In this document: positions 46,295-55,458 of the stretch, in pieces | How positions within the stretch are numbered: position 1 is the first letter of the stretch | How the letters are laid out: every line of letters starts with the position of its first letter | From: Lishizhenia sp965656535 | GTDB lineage: Bacteria; Bacteroidota; Bacteroidia; Flavobacteriales_D; Crocinitomicaceae | DNA: 64,000 nucleotides | Assembly: GCA_965656535.1 (NCBI GenBank) | Contig: CBFHKX010000005.1 | Location: 124,001-188,000 of the forward strand | Reading direction: 5' to 3' | Translations under genes and position numbers: made by a program | Notes under the pieces: model-generated | Told to the model about the DNA's origin: nothing | The model's input: the letters and a program-made list of their open reading frames with translations, nothing else | The model's database searches: none

Positions 46295-47554
46295 TTATTG
46301 TTTTCCCTTTCTTATTTCAACGGGGTAACAGAGGTAATACTTTTCTACAGGCTCAGAAAGAGCAGAAATATTTAAATTATCCGACGCCTTGCTCACATCC
46401 AATACTTTTCCATTTTTATAGACTAAATTAATGTTTTCTTTAAAGGTGTTGTAAGCGTTGTTCACCAACTTATTCGTGTATACAAAGTAGGCTGATTCTT
46501 CTTCAGAAATTCCGAAAAGACTTTGCGCCATTTGACGTTCTAAGGCTAACCTATCTGGACCAAAAGGCTCCTTACTTACTTCAATTTTAAACAAATTCCT
46601 ATGTACTAAACCTTTTGAAAGTAATGAAAGAACTGGATCTTTATGTGTTTGCCAAACCTTTATTGCACCCATAATATCATAATCATCTAGCGCTGCAAAA
46701 GCATTCAAAATATCGGGATCTTGTTCGAAATCTTTAAGCGTAATGCGTTTTGACAAAAACAACAGTAAGGCTGGAGACGCAAAAACAGTTTCTCCACTAT
46801 GCACTAAAACCTTAGCTCTCCTCAAAATATTAATCAACATATGCTCGGCAGCCACAACCGTTTTATGTAAATAAACTTGCCAATACATTAACCTTCTGGC
46901 AACAATAAATTTTTCTACAGAGTAAATTCCTTTTTCCTCTAGTACTAATTTATTATCTACCACATTAAGCATTTCAATAATCCTATCTGAACCGATAACC
47001 CCTTCAGAAACACCCGTATAAAAACTATCTCGGTTAAGGTAATCCATCCTATCCATATCAAGTTGACTAGAAACCAATTGATGCAGAAACGGTTTTTCGT
47101 AATCATTTTCAAAAACACGTAACGCTCCGTCCAATGCTCCGCCGAATTCCTTGGATAAACGTTCAATAAAAAAGGAAGAAATAGCCTCGTGAGAAACACC
47201 TGAAACAATATCGTGCTCTAAAGTATGACTGTATGGTCCATGACCAATATCATGCAATAATATTGCAATTAAGACAGCCGTTTCTTCTTCTTTTGAAATA
47301 GTATGTCCTTTTTTACGAATAGTTGCAATTGCTTTACCCATTAAATGAGTAGCACCTACCGCGTGATGAAAACGAGTGTGGTTAGCTCCAGGATAAACCA
47401 TAGAAGTTAATCCTAATTGTTTAATTCGTCTCAAACGCTGAAAATATGGATGCTCGATTAAATCGAAAATTATATCATCAGGAATCGAAATAAAACCATA
47501 AACCGGATCGTTTATAATTTTCTTTTTGTTATTTGTGCCTAAAATCGGGTTCAA
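46295..47554 (-). CDS. HD-domain phosphohydrolase (SAMHD1/dGTPase-like)
   Basis: 419 residues. The NDPVYGFISIP start, YFQRLRRIKQLG, NHTRFHHAVGATHLMGK and ILLHDIGHGPYSHTLEH give the H...HD...D metal site of the HD superfamily, in the subfamily that resembles dGTP triphosphohydrolases. The substrate is likely a nucleotide but unproven. The only possible start before the conserved region is TTG at 47552-47554. It precedes lpxD, a neighbourhood I recall as common in Flavobacteriia. Confidence 0.88.
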   Translation of the reverse strand: MNPILGTNNKKKIINDPVYGFISIPDDIIFDLIEHPYFQRLRRIKQLGLTSMVYPGANHTRFHHAVGATHLMGKAIATIRKKGHTISKEEETAVLIAILLHDIGHGPYSHTLEHDIVSGVSHEAISSFFIERLSKEFGGALDGALRVFENDYEKPFLHQLVSSQLDMDRMDYLNRDSFYTGVSEGVIGSDRIIEMLNVVDNKLVLEEKGIYSVEKFIVARRLMYWQVYLHKTVVAAEHMLINILRRAKVLVHSGETVFASPALLLFLSKRITLKDFEQDPDILNAFAALDDYDIMGAIKVWQTHKDPVLSLLSKGLVHRNLFKIEVSKEPFGPDRLALERQMAQSLFGISEEESAYFVYTNKLVNNAYNTFKENINLVYKNGKVLDVSKASDNLNISALSEPVEKYYLCYPVEIRKGKQ

Positions 47555-47599
47555 ATCAATACTTTTAAATACTTTTTGTAAAGCTAAAAAATAAATACA

Positions 47600-49141
47600 A
47601 TGCAGACTAAAATACTTTGGGCAGACGACGAAATAGAATTACTCAAACCTCACATTATGTTCTTAGAACAAAAAGGCTATACCGTAATCACAGTTAATAA
47701 TGGTGGAGAAGCAATAGAAAAATGCAATACAAATGACTTTGACATTGTTTTTTTAGATGAAAATATGCCCGGAATAAACGGATTAGAAGCATTAGATAGA
47801 ATAAAAGAGAAACACCCTTTACTGCCAATTGTAATGATTACGAAGAGTGAAGAAGAAAGCATAATGGAAGAAGCTATTGGTGGTAAAATTGCTGATTATC
47901 TTATAAAACCAGTAAATCCAAATCAAATTCTACTAAGCCTAAAAAAGAACTTAAATCAAAGTACTTTAGTTTCGCAAAAAACAAACAGCAACTATCAACA
48001 AGAATTTAGGCAAATTGGAATGGATTTATCTGGAAGACCTGATAAAGACGAATGGATAGCCCTTTACAATAAGCTAGTATACTGGGAGCTAGAATTAGAA
48101 AAAACAGAAGATCAAGGAATGAAAGAAATCCTTGAAATGCAAAAAAATGAAGCGAACAACCTTTTTACACGTTTTATTGAAAACAACTATTTAGAATGGT
48201 TAAATGGAACTGAAGATGCTCCACAAATGCTTCATACCTTAATCAAAGAAAAGGTTGCAAAAGAAATGGATGAACCGCTTTTCTTTATTGTAATTGATAA
48301 TTTACGTTTTGATCAATGGAAAACCTTACAACCTTTGATTAGCAAATACTTTTCAGTAGCCCAAGAAGAAACCATTTTTAGTATACTTCCAACAGCTACG
48401 CACTATGCTAGAAACGCTTTGTTTTCTGGACTAATGCCTTCTGAAATTGCAAAAAAACATCCTGATTTATGGCTAAACGAAGAAGAAGAAGGAGGTAAGA
48501 ACATGCACGAAAAAGAATTACTAGCTGCTAACCTTAAGCGTTTGGGTAAAACAGGTTCTTTTTCGTACAATAAAATAACAAACCTAGAAAAAGGGAAAAA
48601 ACTTGCAGACAACTTTAACCAACTTTTGTCTAATGACTTAAACGTAATTGTCTACAATTTTGTAGATATGCTGAGTCATGCCAGAACTGAGATGGAAGTT
48701 ATCAGAGAGTTAGCAGATGACGAAAGTGCCTACCGATCAATAACCCTTAGTTGGTTTGAACATTCTCCACTTTTTGATATATTTAAAAAAATAGCAGACA
48801 AAGGTATTAAGGTAGTATTAACCACAGATCATGGAACCGTGAGGGTACAAGATCCTATTAAAATTGTTGGCGACAGAAATACAAATACGAATCTAAGATA
48901 CAAAACTGGCAGAAACTTAGACTACAAAGCAAAAGACGTGTTTACCGTTAAATACCCTGAAGAAGCTTTTTTACCAAAAGGCAGCTTAAGCGCAGAATTT
49001 GTTTTTGCTAAAGAAAAAGATTTCTTTGTTTATCCGAACAACTACAACCATTTCGTAAACTATTATAAAGATACGTTTCAACATGGCGGAATTAGCTTAG
49101 AAGAACTACTTATCCCCTACGTTGTTTTAAAATCAAAATAA
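47600..49141 (+). CDS. porX: PorX-type response regulator with PglZ phosphatase-like domain
   Basis: 513 residues. Receiver domain at 1-120 with acidic pocket (ADDE, 8-11), phosphoacceptor D53 in VFLDENMPG, T81 and K103. A C-terminal PglZ (alkaline-phosphatase-fold) domain at about 200-513 shows FFIVIDNLRFDQW, PTATHYARNALFSG and LTTDHGTVRV. This architecture defines PorX, which with the kinase PorY and a sigma factor controls T9SS gene expression in Porphyromonas gingivalis. No porY is in the window. The stop abuts the tsaE start. Confidence 0.95.
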   Translation: MQTKILWADDEIELLKPHIMFLEQKGYTVITVNNGGEAIEKCNTNDFDIVFLDENMPGINGLEALDRIKEKHPLLPIVMITKSEEESIMEEAIGGKIADYLIKPVNPNQILLSLKKNLNQSTLVSQKTNSNYQQEFRQIGMDLSGRPDKDEWIALYNKLVYWELELEKTEDQGMKEILEMQKNEANNLFTRFIENNYLEWLNGTEDAPQMLHTLIKEKVAKEMDEPLFFIVIDNLRFDQWKTLQPLISKYFSVAQEETIFSILPTATHYARNALFSGLMPSEIAKKHPDLWLNEEEEGGKNMHEKELLAANLKRLGKTGSFSYNKITNLEKGKKLADNFNQLLSNDLNVIVYNFVDMLSHARTEMEVIRELADDESAYRSITLSWFEHSPLFDIFKKIADKGIKVVLTTDHGTVRVQDPIKIVGDRNTNTNLRYKTGRNLDYKAKDVFTVKYPEEAFLPKGSLSAEFVFAKEKDFFVYPNNYNHFVNYYKDTFQHGGISLEELLIPYVVLKSK

Positions 49142-49555
49142 ATGAAATTTGAATCAGTAGAACTAGCTAACCTAGACAAAGTTGCTGAGGCGCTTAAGCA
49201 TTTCCTAGACAAGCACACTTGTTTTGCATTTAATGCACCAATGGGTTCTGGTAAAACGACTTTCATTTCTACTTTTTTAAAATGCTTAGGCGTAGAAGAA
49301 ACGATTGCATCTCCTACTTTTGGGTACGTCAAAGAATATCATTCTGATTTTGACACCGTATATCATTTTGATGTATACCGCTTGGAAAATGACATGGAAG
49401 CCTATGATATTGGTATGGATGAATATTTAGAGTCTGGAAGTATTTGCTTAATTGAATGGCCAGAAAAAATACAGAACCTTTTGCCCGAAAATACCGTATG
49501 GATAGACATACAGGTAGAAGACGACATGAGTAGAACGTTTGAAATTACATTATGA
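49142..49555 (+). CDS. tsaE: tRNA threonylcarbamoyladenosine biosynthesis ATPase
   Basis: 137 residues. Walker A APMGSGKTTF at about 32-41, then ASPTFGYVKEY and VYHFDVYRL, the TsaE signature. It is the ATPase of the TsaB-TsaD-TsaE complex that installs t6A37 on ANN-decoding tRNAs. It starts directly after porX and overlaps ald by four bases (ATGA); tsaC for the preceding t6A step lies 1.4 kb downstream. Confidence 0.95.
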   Translation: MKFESVELANLDKVAEALKHFLDKHTCFAFNAPMGSGKTTFISTFLKCLGVEETIASPTFGYVKEYHSDFDTVYHFDVYRLENDMEAYDIGMDEYLESGSICLIEWPEKIQNLLPENTVWIDIQVEDDMSRTFEITL

Positions 49556-50772
49556 TTAACGATCCGGAATTAATAAAAGGCCTTATGAAACAAGGCGGAC
49601 TCTTGCCACAGGAAGAGATGCTTGAGGTTGCACGTAAGAAAGGTAGTTTATTCATCGGAGTGCCAAAAGAAACTTCTTTTCAAGAGAGAAGAGTCGCTTT
49701 GGTGCCGGAAGCAGTTGGGTTACTTGTTGCTAATGGTCATGAAGTAAAAGTAGAAACCAAAGCCGGAGAAAAATCTAATTTTTCAGATAATGACTACTCT
49801 GAAGCTGGTGCACAAATTATTTATAATACTAAAGAAATTTTTGAGTGCGATATCGTATTCAAAGTAGCACCAATTACCGAAGAAGAAGCTGATATGTTGA
49901 CCGGTAATCAAACGTTAATTTCTGCTCTTCAAATTAACATCCAACCCAAAGAAATTCTCCAAAAACTAATGGAGAAGAAAATTACAGCTGTAGCTTGGGA
50001 TTACATGAAAGATAGTGAAGGTGGATTTCCGGTGGTGCGCACCATGGGTGAGATAGCCGGAACAACATCTGTTTTGATTGCTGCTGAATTACTTTCTTCT
50101 TTTAAAGGTGGTAAAGGAATTATGCTTGGAGGAATTGCAGGCGTTCAACCAACAGAAATTGTAGTTCTCGGGGCTGGTACTGTAGCAGAATTTGCAACAC
50201 GTGCTGCTCTAGGCCTTGGATTATCTGTAAAAGTATTCGACAATTCTCTTACACGTTTGCGCAGACTGCAAAACGATGTAGGAACACGCGTGTACACTTC
50301 TGTTCTGCAACCTAAGGTACTGGCAAAAGCACTCATGCGTGCAGATGTTGTTATCGGCGCTATTCGCTCTCCATTTGGAAGGACACCTTGCGTAGTTTCT
50401 GAAGAAATGGTACAAAACATGAAACAAGGTTCTGTAATTGTAGATATTAGTATAGATCAAGGTGGATGCTTTGAGACTTCCGAAATTACAAATCATAATG
50501 ATCCTACTTTTGAAAAATACGGCGTAACGCATTATTGCGTTCCAAATATTGCTTCTCGCGTAAGTAGAACAGCCAGCTTTGCGTTATCTAATATTTTTTC
50601 TCCACTTCTACTAGAAATGGGCGAACACGGTGGATGTAAAGAATTAATTAAAAACCATCACGGTTTCAGAAATGGTGTATATATCTATAAGGGAACACTT
50701 ACCAGCGAAATTTTAGGTCGTATTTTTGACCTCAAATACAAAGACATGGAGCTTCTTATTATGGGACTTTAA
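49552..50772 (+). CDS. ald: Alanine dehydrogenase
   Basis: 406 residues. Interconverts L-alanine with pyruvate and ammonia using NAD. KETSFQERRVALVPEAV near 39-55 carries the substrate-binding arginine, and VVLGAGTVAEFATRAAL near 204-220 is the dinucleotide-binding fold; SVIVDISIDQGGCFETS near 299 is also typical. It has a 40-residue N-terminal extension relative to Bacillus Ald, as often seen in this phylum. ATGA overlap with tsaE. Confidence 0.93.
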   Translation: MINDPELIKGLMKQGGLLPQEEMLEVARKKGSLFIGVPKETSFQERRVALVPEAVGLLVANGHEVKVETKAGEKSNFSDNDYSEAGAQIIYNTKEIFECDIVFKVAPITEEEADMLTGNQTLISALQINIQPKEILQKLMEKKITAVAWDYMKDSEGGFPVVRTMGEIAGTTSVLIAAELLSSFKGGKGIMLGGIAGVQPTEIVVLGAGTVAEFATRAALGLGLSVKVFDNSLTRLRRLQNDVGTRVYTSVLQPKVLAKALMRADVVIGAIRSPFGRTPCVVSEEMVQNMKQGSVIVDISIDQGGCFETSEITNHNDPTFEKYGVTHYCVPNIASRVSRTASFALSNIFSPLLLEMGEHGGCKELIKNHHGFRNGVYIYKGTLTSEILGRIFDLKYKDMELLIMGL

Positions 50773-50870
50773 ATAATTTTAAGCGGACTTCAATATCTCT
50801 CCTATTTAAAGAGGGAGTTTTCGTCTAATTTTTCTCTCCTTTCATTCGGCTAAATTGATGTAATTTTACA

Positions 50871-50878
50871 CACGACAA
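50871..50878 (+). promoter_or_regulatory. Weak -7 box upstream of tsaC
   Basis: TAATTTTA, seven of eight bases of TAnnTTTG, 27 bases before the ATG at 50906. No matching -33 TTG. The 133-base gap shows no strong terminator for ald. Confidence 0.3.
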
Positions 50879-50905
50879 ACGCAAGGTACAAAACCATAAA
50901 ATTAT

Positions 50906-51523
50906 ATGTTAGTAGAAATAAATCCATACAATATAGACAAGCGCTTAATTGAACAGTGCGTAAGCTATTTAAAAAAAGGAGGAGTACTCATCTACCCAAC
51001 AGATTCTGTATATGCCATGGGGTGCGACTTGATGTCTGACAAAGGACTTGAACGACTGGCTAAACTCAAAAACATCAAACTCAAAGACGCCCAATTTTCG
51101 ATAATATGTGCAGATTTAAGCGATGTTTCAACCTACGTTAAGCAAATTGAAAGACCTGTTTTTAAACTTATAAAAAGTGCACTACCCGGACCATTCACCT
51201 TTGTACTAACCGCTACAACAGAAGTTTCTAAACGTTTTGGAACAAAAAGGAAAGAAATTGGAATCAGAATTCCTAATAATGAAATCGTAAAAAGCATTGT
51301 TTCAGCTTTAGGTAATCCAATAGCAACAAGCTCTTTACATGACGACGACGATGAAATTTTAGACTACTTTACTGATCCTTATGAGATTTACCAACGTTTT
51401 GACGAACGAGTAGAACTAATTATTGACGGAGGAGTGGGTATGTTAGAAGCATCAACCGTAGTAGATTGTACAGACGGAAACATAGAAATACTTAGGCAAG
51501 GTGCTGGGATTTTAAATCTCTAA
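50906..51523 (+). CDS. tsaC: L-threonylcarbamoyladenylate synthase
   Basis: 205 residues, Sua5/YciO/YrdC/YwlC fold. LIYPTDSVYAMGCDL near 28-42 and ALPGPFTFVLTAT near 92-104 are the nucleotide and threonine-binding signatures. It makes threonylcarbamoyl-AMP from threonine, bicarbonate and ATP, the substrate for the TsaBDE complex. The Sua5 C-terminal domain is absent, so it is the short TsaC-type form. A YciO-like paralog function cannot be fully excluded. Confidence 0.88.
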   Translation: MLVEINPYNIDKRLIEQCVSYLKKGGVLIYPTDSVYAMGCDLMSDKGLERLAKLKNIKLKDAQFSIICADLSDVSTYVKQIERPVFKLIKSALPGPFTFVLTATTEVSKRFGTKRKEIGIRIPNNEIVKSIVSALGNPIATSSLHDDDDEILDYFTDPYEIYQRFDERVELIIDGGVGMLEASTVVDCTDGNIEILRQGAGILNL

Positions 51524-51531
51524 AAATCTCT

Positions 51532-51539
51532 TAACTTCG
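51532..51539 (+). promoter_or_regulatory. Weak -7 box four bases before the LolD-type ATPase ATG
   Basis: TAACTTCG, seven of eight bases of TAnnTTTG, then TGCT, then ATG. Leaderless spacing again, but the match is imperfect and the gap after tsaC is only 20 bases. Confidence 0.25.
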
Positions 51540-51543
51540 TGCT

Positions 51544-52200
51544 ATGCTAGTGGTAAAAAATGTTGAAAAAAGCTTTGGCGACTTACAAGTCTTAAAACAA
51601 ATTAGTCTCGAAATCCAAGCGAGTGAAATTATAAGTATTGTTGGGTCTTCTGGAGCTGGAAAAACTACCTTATTACAATTGATGGGAACTTTGGAGAAAC
51701 CCGATAGTGGTTCAATTACTTTCAATGATATTAATCCCTTCAACTTAAGCTCTAAAAAACTAGCTCAGTTTAGAAATACAGAACTTGGTTTTATTTTTCA
51801 ATTTCACCAATTATTACCAGAGTTTACGGCACTCGAAAACGCAATTATGCCCGCTTTAATTAAAGGGAGTCCTAAAATAGAAAGCGAATTAAAAGCAAAA
51901 GAACTATTTAAATTCTTGAACATTTCAAATCGATTAGAGCATAAACCGAATGCGCTATCTGGCGGAGAACAACAACGTGTTGCAGTTGCTCGTGCATTAA
52001 TTAACAATCCTAAAGTTATTTTTGCCGATGAACCTTCTGGAAACCTGGACACTAAAAACTCACAAGAGTTACATGATTTGTTTTTCAAATTAAGAGATGA
52101 GTTTGGACAAACTTTTGTGATTGTAACACACAATGAGTCTTTGGCAGAAATGGCCGACAGAAAACTAATTATGCAGGACGGAAGAATAATAAATGGTTAA
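51544..52200 (+). CDS. lolD: ABC transporter ATP-binding protein, LolD family
   Basis: 218 residues. Walker [10 protein letters not shown] (34-42), signature LSGGEQQR (138-145), Walker [13 protein letters not shown] near 158-169 and the H-loop in VIVTHN near 192. The sequence is of the LolD/MacB/FtsE class; LolD powers release of lipoproteins from the inner membrane to the outer membrane. In Bacteroidota the permease gene is usually elsewhere, as here. It overlaps the next gene by eight bases. Confidence 0.85.
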   Translation: MLVVKNVEKSFGDLQVLKQISLEIQASEIISIVGSSGAGKTTLLQLMGTLEKPDSGSITFNDINPFNLSSKKLAQFRNTELGFIFQFHQLLPEFTALENAIMPALIKGSPKIESELKAKELFKFLNISNRLEHKPNALSGGEQQRVAVARALINNPKVIFADEPSGNLDTKNSQELHDLFFKLRDEFGQTFVIVTHNESLAEMADRKLIMQDGRIING

Positions 52201-52966
52201 TTTAAGTCAAGTTAAAGATCTTTTAGAGCACAAAGTTTTAGCCTTCAACTCGCAAGACTTTGATTTTATCTCTACAGATCCTATTCAAATTCCTCATCTT
52301 TTTTCTCGAAGAGAAGACATTGAAATATCTGCTCTACTAATTGCAACTATTGCTTGGGGAAACCGCACATCAATTATAAAAAACGGGAAGAGTTTAGTTA
52401 AAATCATGGAGAACAATCCGTATGAGTTTGTTTTAAATTATTCTCCAGAAATAATAAAAGACAGTTCATTTGTGCACCGCACTTTTAATACCACTGATCT
52501 CGACTTTTTCTTTCGTGCCTTGCAAAATATTTACAAAAATTTAGGCGGATTAGAATCTGTATTTCGTATACACAAGGAACACCCTGGCGTAAAAGGAAGG
52601 ATTATCAATTTTAGAAACACAATGCTATCTACTCCCCATGAAAAAAGAAGTGAAAAGCATTTATCCAATCCTGAAAAAAACAGCTCAGCTAAACGACTAA
52701 ATATGTTTTTGCGTTGGATGGTTAGAAAAGATAACCAAGGCGTAGATTTTGGTATTTGGAATTCAATTAAAAGCTCAGAATTGTACCTTCCTTTAGATGT
52801 ACACACAGGAAACGTAGCTCGAAAACTTGGGCTTTTATCCAGAAAGCAAAACGATTGGAAAGCATTAGAAGAGTTAATGTCTAACTTAAAAAAGATGGAC
52901 AAAAATGACCCAGTAAAATACGACTTTGCTTTATTTGGTCTTGGTGCGTTTGAAGGACTAAAATAA
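52193..52966 (+). CDS. TIGR02757-family protein
   Basis: 257 residues, cytoplasmic, helical. [20 protein letters not shown] and [15 protein letters not shown] near the start and [20 protein letters not shown] and [16 protein letters not shown] later match the TIGR02757 (DUF2400) family found mainly in Bacteroidota. The function is not established; the LPLDVHTG stretch resembles the pocket of helix-hairpin-helix DNA glycosylases, which is suggestive only. It converges on the FKBP gene with one base between stops. Confidence 0.85.
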   Translation: MVNLSQVKDLLEHKVLAFNSQDFDFISTDPIQIPHLFSRREDIEISALLIATIAWGNRTSIIKNGKSLVKIMENNPYEFVLNYSPEIIKDSSFVHRTFNTTDLDFFFRALQNIYKNLGGLESVFRIHKEHPGVKGRIINFRNTMLSTPHEKRSEKHLSNPEKNSSAKRLNMFLRWMVRKDNQGVDFGIWNSIKSSELYLPLDVHTGNVARKLGLLSRKQNDWKALEELMSNLKKMDKNDPVKYDFALFGLGAFEGLK

Positions 52967-52967
52967 A

Positions 52968-53858
52968 CTAATAAACCTGCGATAAAATGACATCGTAAAG
53001 TAAATCTTCGTTTGGTTTAACATTTGGCTTTAAACCTTTTTTACCGTACGCTTCATTACTTGGAATATGAATATATGCTTTATCCATTTCTTTTAATCCT
53101 ATTAAACTTTTATATAACCCGGGTACAATATTGCCATCACCTAAGGTTAATTCAAATGATTTGCCTCGCTGATACGAGTTATCGAAACGTGGTTTTGATT
53201 CAGAGCTAACGAAATAATCGAGTGCAAGTTTTGAATTTTGGGCTAAAGTTTTCGTGTGTTTTTTCGATTGCTCTACCACATATACCTTTGTTCCGTCTAC
53301 CACTTTAGTAGGTGCCATTAGTTCTAGTATCCTTAACTCTAAAACGTTGTTTGCATTTGGTGGTACAATTCCTGGAATTCCTTTTTTACCTCGGGCATAG
53401 TTCGAAGGCAGAAAAACTTTCACCTCATCACCTACGCGTAATTCTCTCATTGCAATCTCCCATCCTTCTGTTTGAAGATTCCAACCTACAGGAAAAGCAA
53501 TGGATTTTTTATTAATGAGATGATTACCGTCATAAACGGTTCCATCTTCTAATTTTACTCGATAATCTATTTTTAAAACATCAAATTTTTCAATTAATTT
53601 ACCTTCCCCTTTCTTAAACCAATTTATTTTAATTCCATTCTCTAATACTTTCTCCATTTCTACCTCTTTTTGAGAAAGAATATTTTCTACGGAGTCTCGA
53701 AATGATTTCTTTAATTTTAAATCCTCAGCTGCTGATGTTAGAAGAGTGTCCGCAGTTTGATTTCCAACTCCATTTTCAATGTCACTCGTTTTCTTAACAC
53801 CTTCTAGCTCACAAGAAAAAACTAAAATCAATAGCACACTAATAAAAAAGTACTTCAT
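52968..53858 (-). CDS. Lipoprotein with two FKBP-type peptidyl-prolyl isomerase domains
   Basis: 296 residues. Lipoprotein signal FFISVLLILVFSC (cysteine near 16). FKBP domain 1 spans about 90-185 (DVLKIDYRVKLEDGTVYD, VGWNLQTEGWEIAMRELRVG, PSNYARGKKGIPGIVPPN). Domain 2 spans about 205-296 (PGLYKSLIGLKEMDKAYIHI, PSNEAYGKKG) but lacks a clear first strand with the DGTxFD motif, so it may be structural. It should act in the periplasm on exported proteins. It lies five bases after gldI. Confidence 0.88.
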   Translation of the reverse strand: MKYFFISVLLILVFSCELEGVKKTSDIENGVGNQTADTLLTSAAEDLKLKKSFRDSVENILSQKEVEMEKVLENGIKINWFKKGEGKLIEKFDVLKIDYRVKLEDGTVYDGNHLINKKSIAFPVGWNLQTEGWEIAMRELRVGDEVKVFLPSNYARGKKGIPGIVPPNANNVLELRILELMAPTKVVDGTKVYVVEQSKKHTKTLAQNSKLALDYFVSSESKPRFDNSYQRGKSFELTLGDGNIVPGLYKSLIGLKEMDKAYIHIPSNEAYGKKGLKPNVKPNEDLLYDVILSQVY

Positions 53859-53863
53859 AAAAT

Positions 53864-54394
53864 TTATTTTATATCAACTAATTCAATATCTACAATCAAC
53901 ACCTGTAGTGGAGGAATATTGTTAAAGTCTCCAACTAATCCATGACCTAAATGACTAGGAATAATCATTTTTGCGCGGTCACCTAACGACATATATTTAA
54001 TACCTTCTTGTATACCCGATTCAACATTAGATTTGGCAACTTTAAAGCGGTGTGGTTTTTCATTATCTGAGGAATAAGCTATTGTGCCATCAAGTAGTTT
54101 AACTTCAAAATGAACATGAGCAATGTCGCCATCCTTAACCGTTACTCCGCTGCTGTCTTTGTAAATCCAATATTGCAAACCCGTTCCTGTAGCAGTCATC
54201 TCCCAATCTGTTCTTCTTTTAAGGTAGGATTGAATTCCAAGTTGCTCTTCGAAAACAAAAGACTTATTTAGGTCGGTACTGGATTTTTGACTCCAACCCT
54301 TTAAGTTATCGTCTTTACTTAATTTTTCTTTGGTCTCTTCAGTACAAGAAAAGAGGAAAATCCAGATAAATATGGGGCTAATAAACTTTAACAA
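53864..54394 (-). CDS. gldI: Gliding motility-associated FKBP isomerase lipoprotein GldI
   Basis: 176 residues. Lipoprotein signal FISPIFIWIFLFSC followed by one FKBP domain at about 80-176 (GDIAHVHFEVKLLDGT, GIQEGIKYMSLGDRAKMIIP, HLGHGL). Its size, lipidation and the neighbouring nrnA match GldI, required for gliding and T9SS function in Flavobacterium johnsoniae. The start is TTG at 54392-54394, overlapping nrnA by seven bases. GldI-like genes also occur in non-gliding Bacteroidota, so motility is not proven. Confidence 0.87.
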   Translation of the reverse strand: MLKFISPIFIWIFLFSCTEETKEKLSKDDNLKGWSQKSSTDLNKSFVFEEQLGIQSYLKRRTDWEMTATGTGLQYWIYKDSSGVTVKDGDIAHVHFEVKLLDGTIAYSSDNEKPHRFKVAKSNVESGIQEGIKYMSLGDRAKMIIPSHLGHGLVGDFNNIPPLQVLIVDIELVDIK

Positions 54395-55404
54395 AACTCA
54401 GGTAATACTTTTTTAATTTGTGAAATCGCGTTGGACATTCCCTTCATGTATCTTCCACCAGAAGCGTTTTTATGCCCACCTCCATCAAAATACTTTGCTG
54501 CCATTTCATTTACGGGGTTTGCTTCTCCAATTGAACGAAAAGAAATCTTAATTATTCCATCACTCTCTTTCAGAAAGATAGCTTTATCAATTCCTTTAAT
54601 AGATAGAACAGTGTTTACCAATCCTTCTGTATCTCCTTTTTTAGCTTCGAAACGTTCTTGCTCTTCTGCCGTTAAATGAATTAAAGCTGTTTTAAACTCA
54701 GGCAAAATCTCTAAATTAGAACTAATTGCATAACCGTGAAGCTTTAATCTGTTTACAGAATTGTTATCAAAAACACGCTCATGAATTTTATTATTTGAGA
54801 TGCCTTTTTCCAATAAATCTGCAATAATTCTGTGTGTTTTTCCTGTAGTAGAAGGAAATCTAAACGAGCCTGTATCTGTCATAACTCCCGTATAAATAGC
54901 TTCTCCTACTGCTTTATTTATTGAATCTGTATGATTTTTAGCTGCGATTAACTCATAAATTAATTGAGCTGTAGAGCAACTTTTATCATCACTAAATACA
55001 AGGTCAAAACCTTCCTCTTCAGGATTCAAATGATGATCAATCATTATTTTTTTGGCTGGTGAAGAAACTAAGTGAGGTTGCATTTCATTACCCACTCTAC
55101 CGAAACTATTATAGTCAAGACAAAATATAACAGACGCTCTTTTTAACTTAGACTTTACCTCCTCTGCATTTACTTCTAAAGAAAGGATATCTTCTGTACC
55201 TTCTAACCAATTTAAAAAATTAGGAGAAGCATCGGGGTGACATACAGTTATTTCTGTAAAATAATGTTGTTTCAAATAATGATACAAAGCCAATGAACTG
55301 CCAATAGAATCGCCATCAGGAGATTTATGTGCTGTAATTACGATGGATTCTGCATCAATTAAATAATGTTCTAAATTTTGTAATTTATCTTGTGTAAAAA
55401 TCAT
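54388..55404 (-). CDS. nrnA: DHH-family oligoribonuclease / pAp phosphatase
   Basis: 338 residues. DHH phosphoesterase motifs ITAHKSPDGDSIGSSLAL (22-39), FCLDYNSFGRVG, MIDHHLNPEE and the DHHA1 C-terminal GGGHKNASGG. NrnA degrades nano-RNAs of two to five bases and removes the 3'-phosphate of pAp. In Flavobacteriia it is commonly next to gldI, as here. Confidence 0.93.
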   Translation of the reverse strand: MIFTQDKLQNLEHYLIDAESIVITAHKSPDGDSIGSSLALYHYLKQHYFTEITVCHPDASPNFLNWLEGTEDILSLEVNAEEVKSKLKRASVIFCLDYNSFGRVGNEMQPHLVSSPAKKIMIDHHLNPEEEGFDLVFSDDKSCSTAQLIYELIAAKNHTDSINKAVGEAIYTGVMTDTGSFRFPSTTGKTHRIIADLLEKGISNNKIHERVFDNNSVNRLKLHGYAISSNLEILPEFKTALIHLTAEEQERFEAKKGDTEGLVNTVLSIKGIDKAIFLKESDGIIKISFRSIGEANPVNEMAAKYFDGGGHKNASGGRYMKGMSNAISQIKKVLPEFC

Positions 55405-55458
55405 AAGAATATATATGTCCGTTAGCTAAATTGACAACGGAAAAAGAATTTTAATTAG

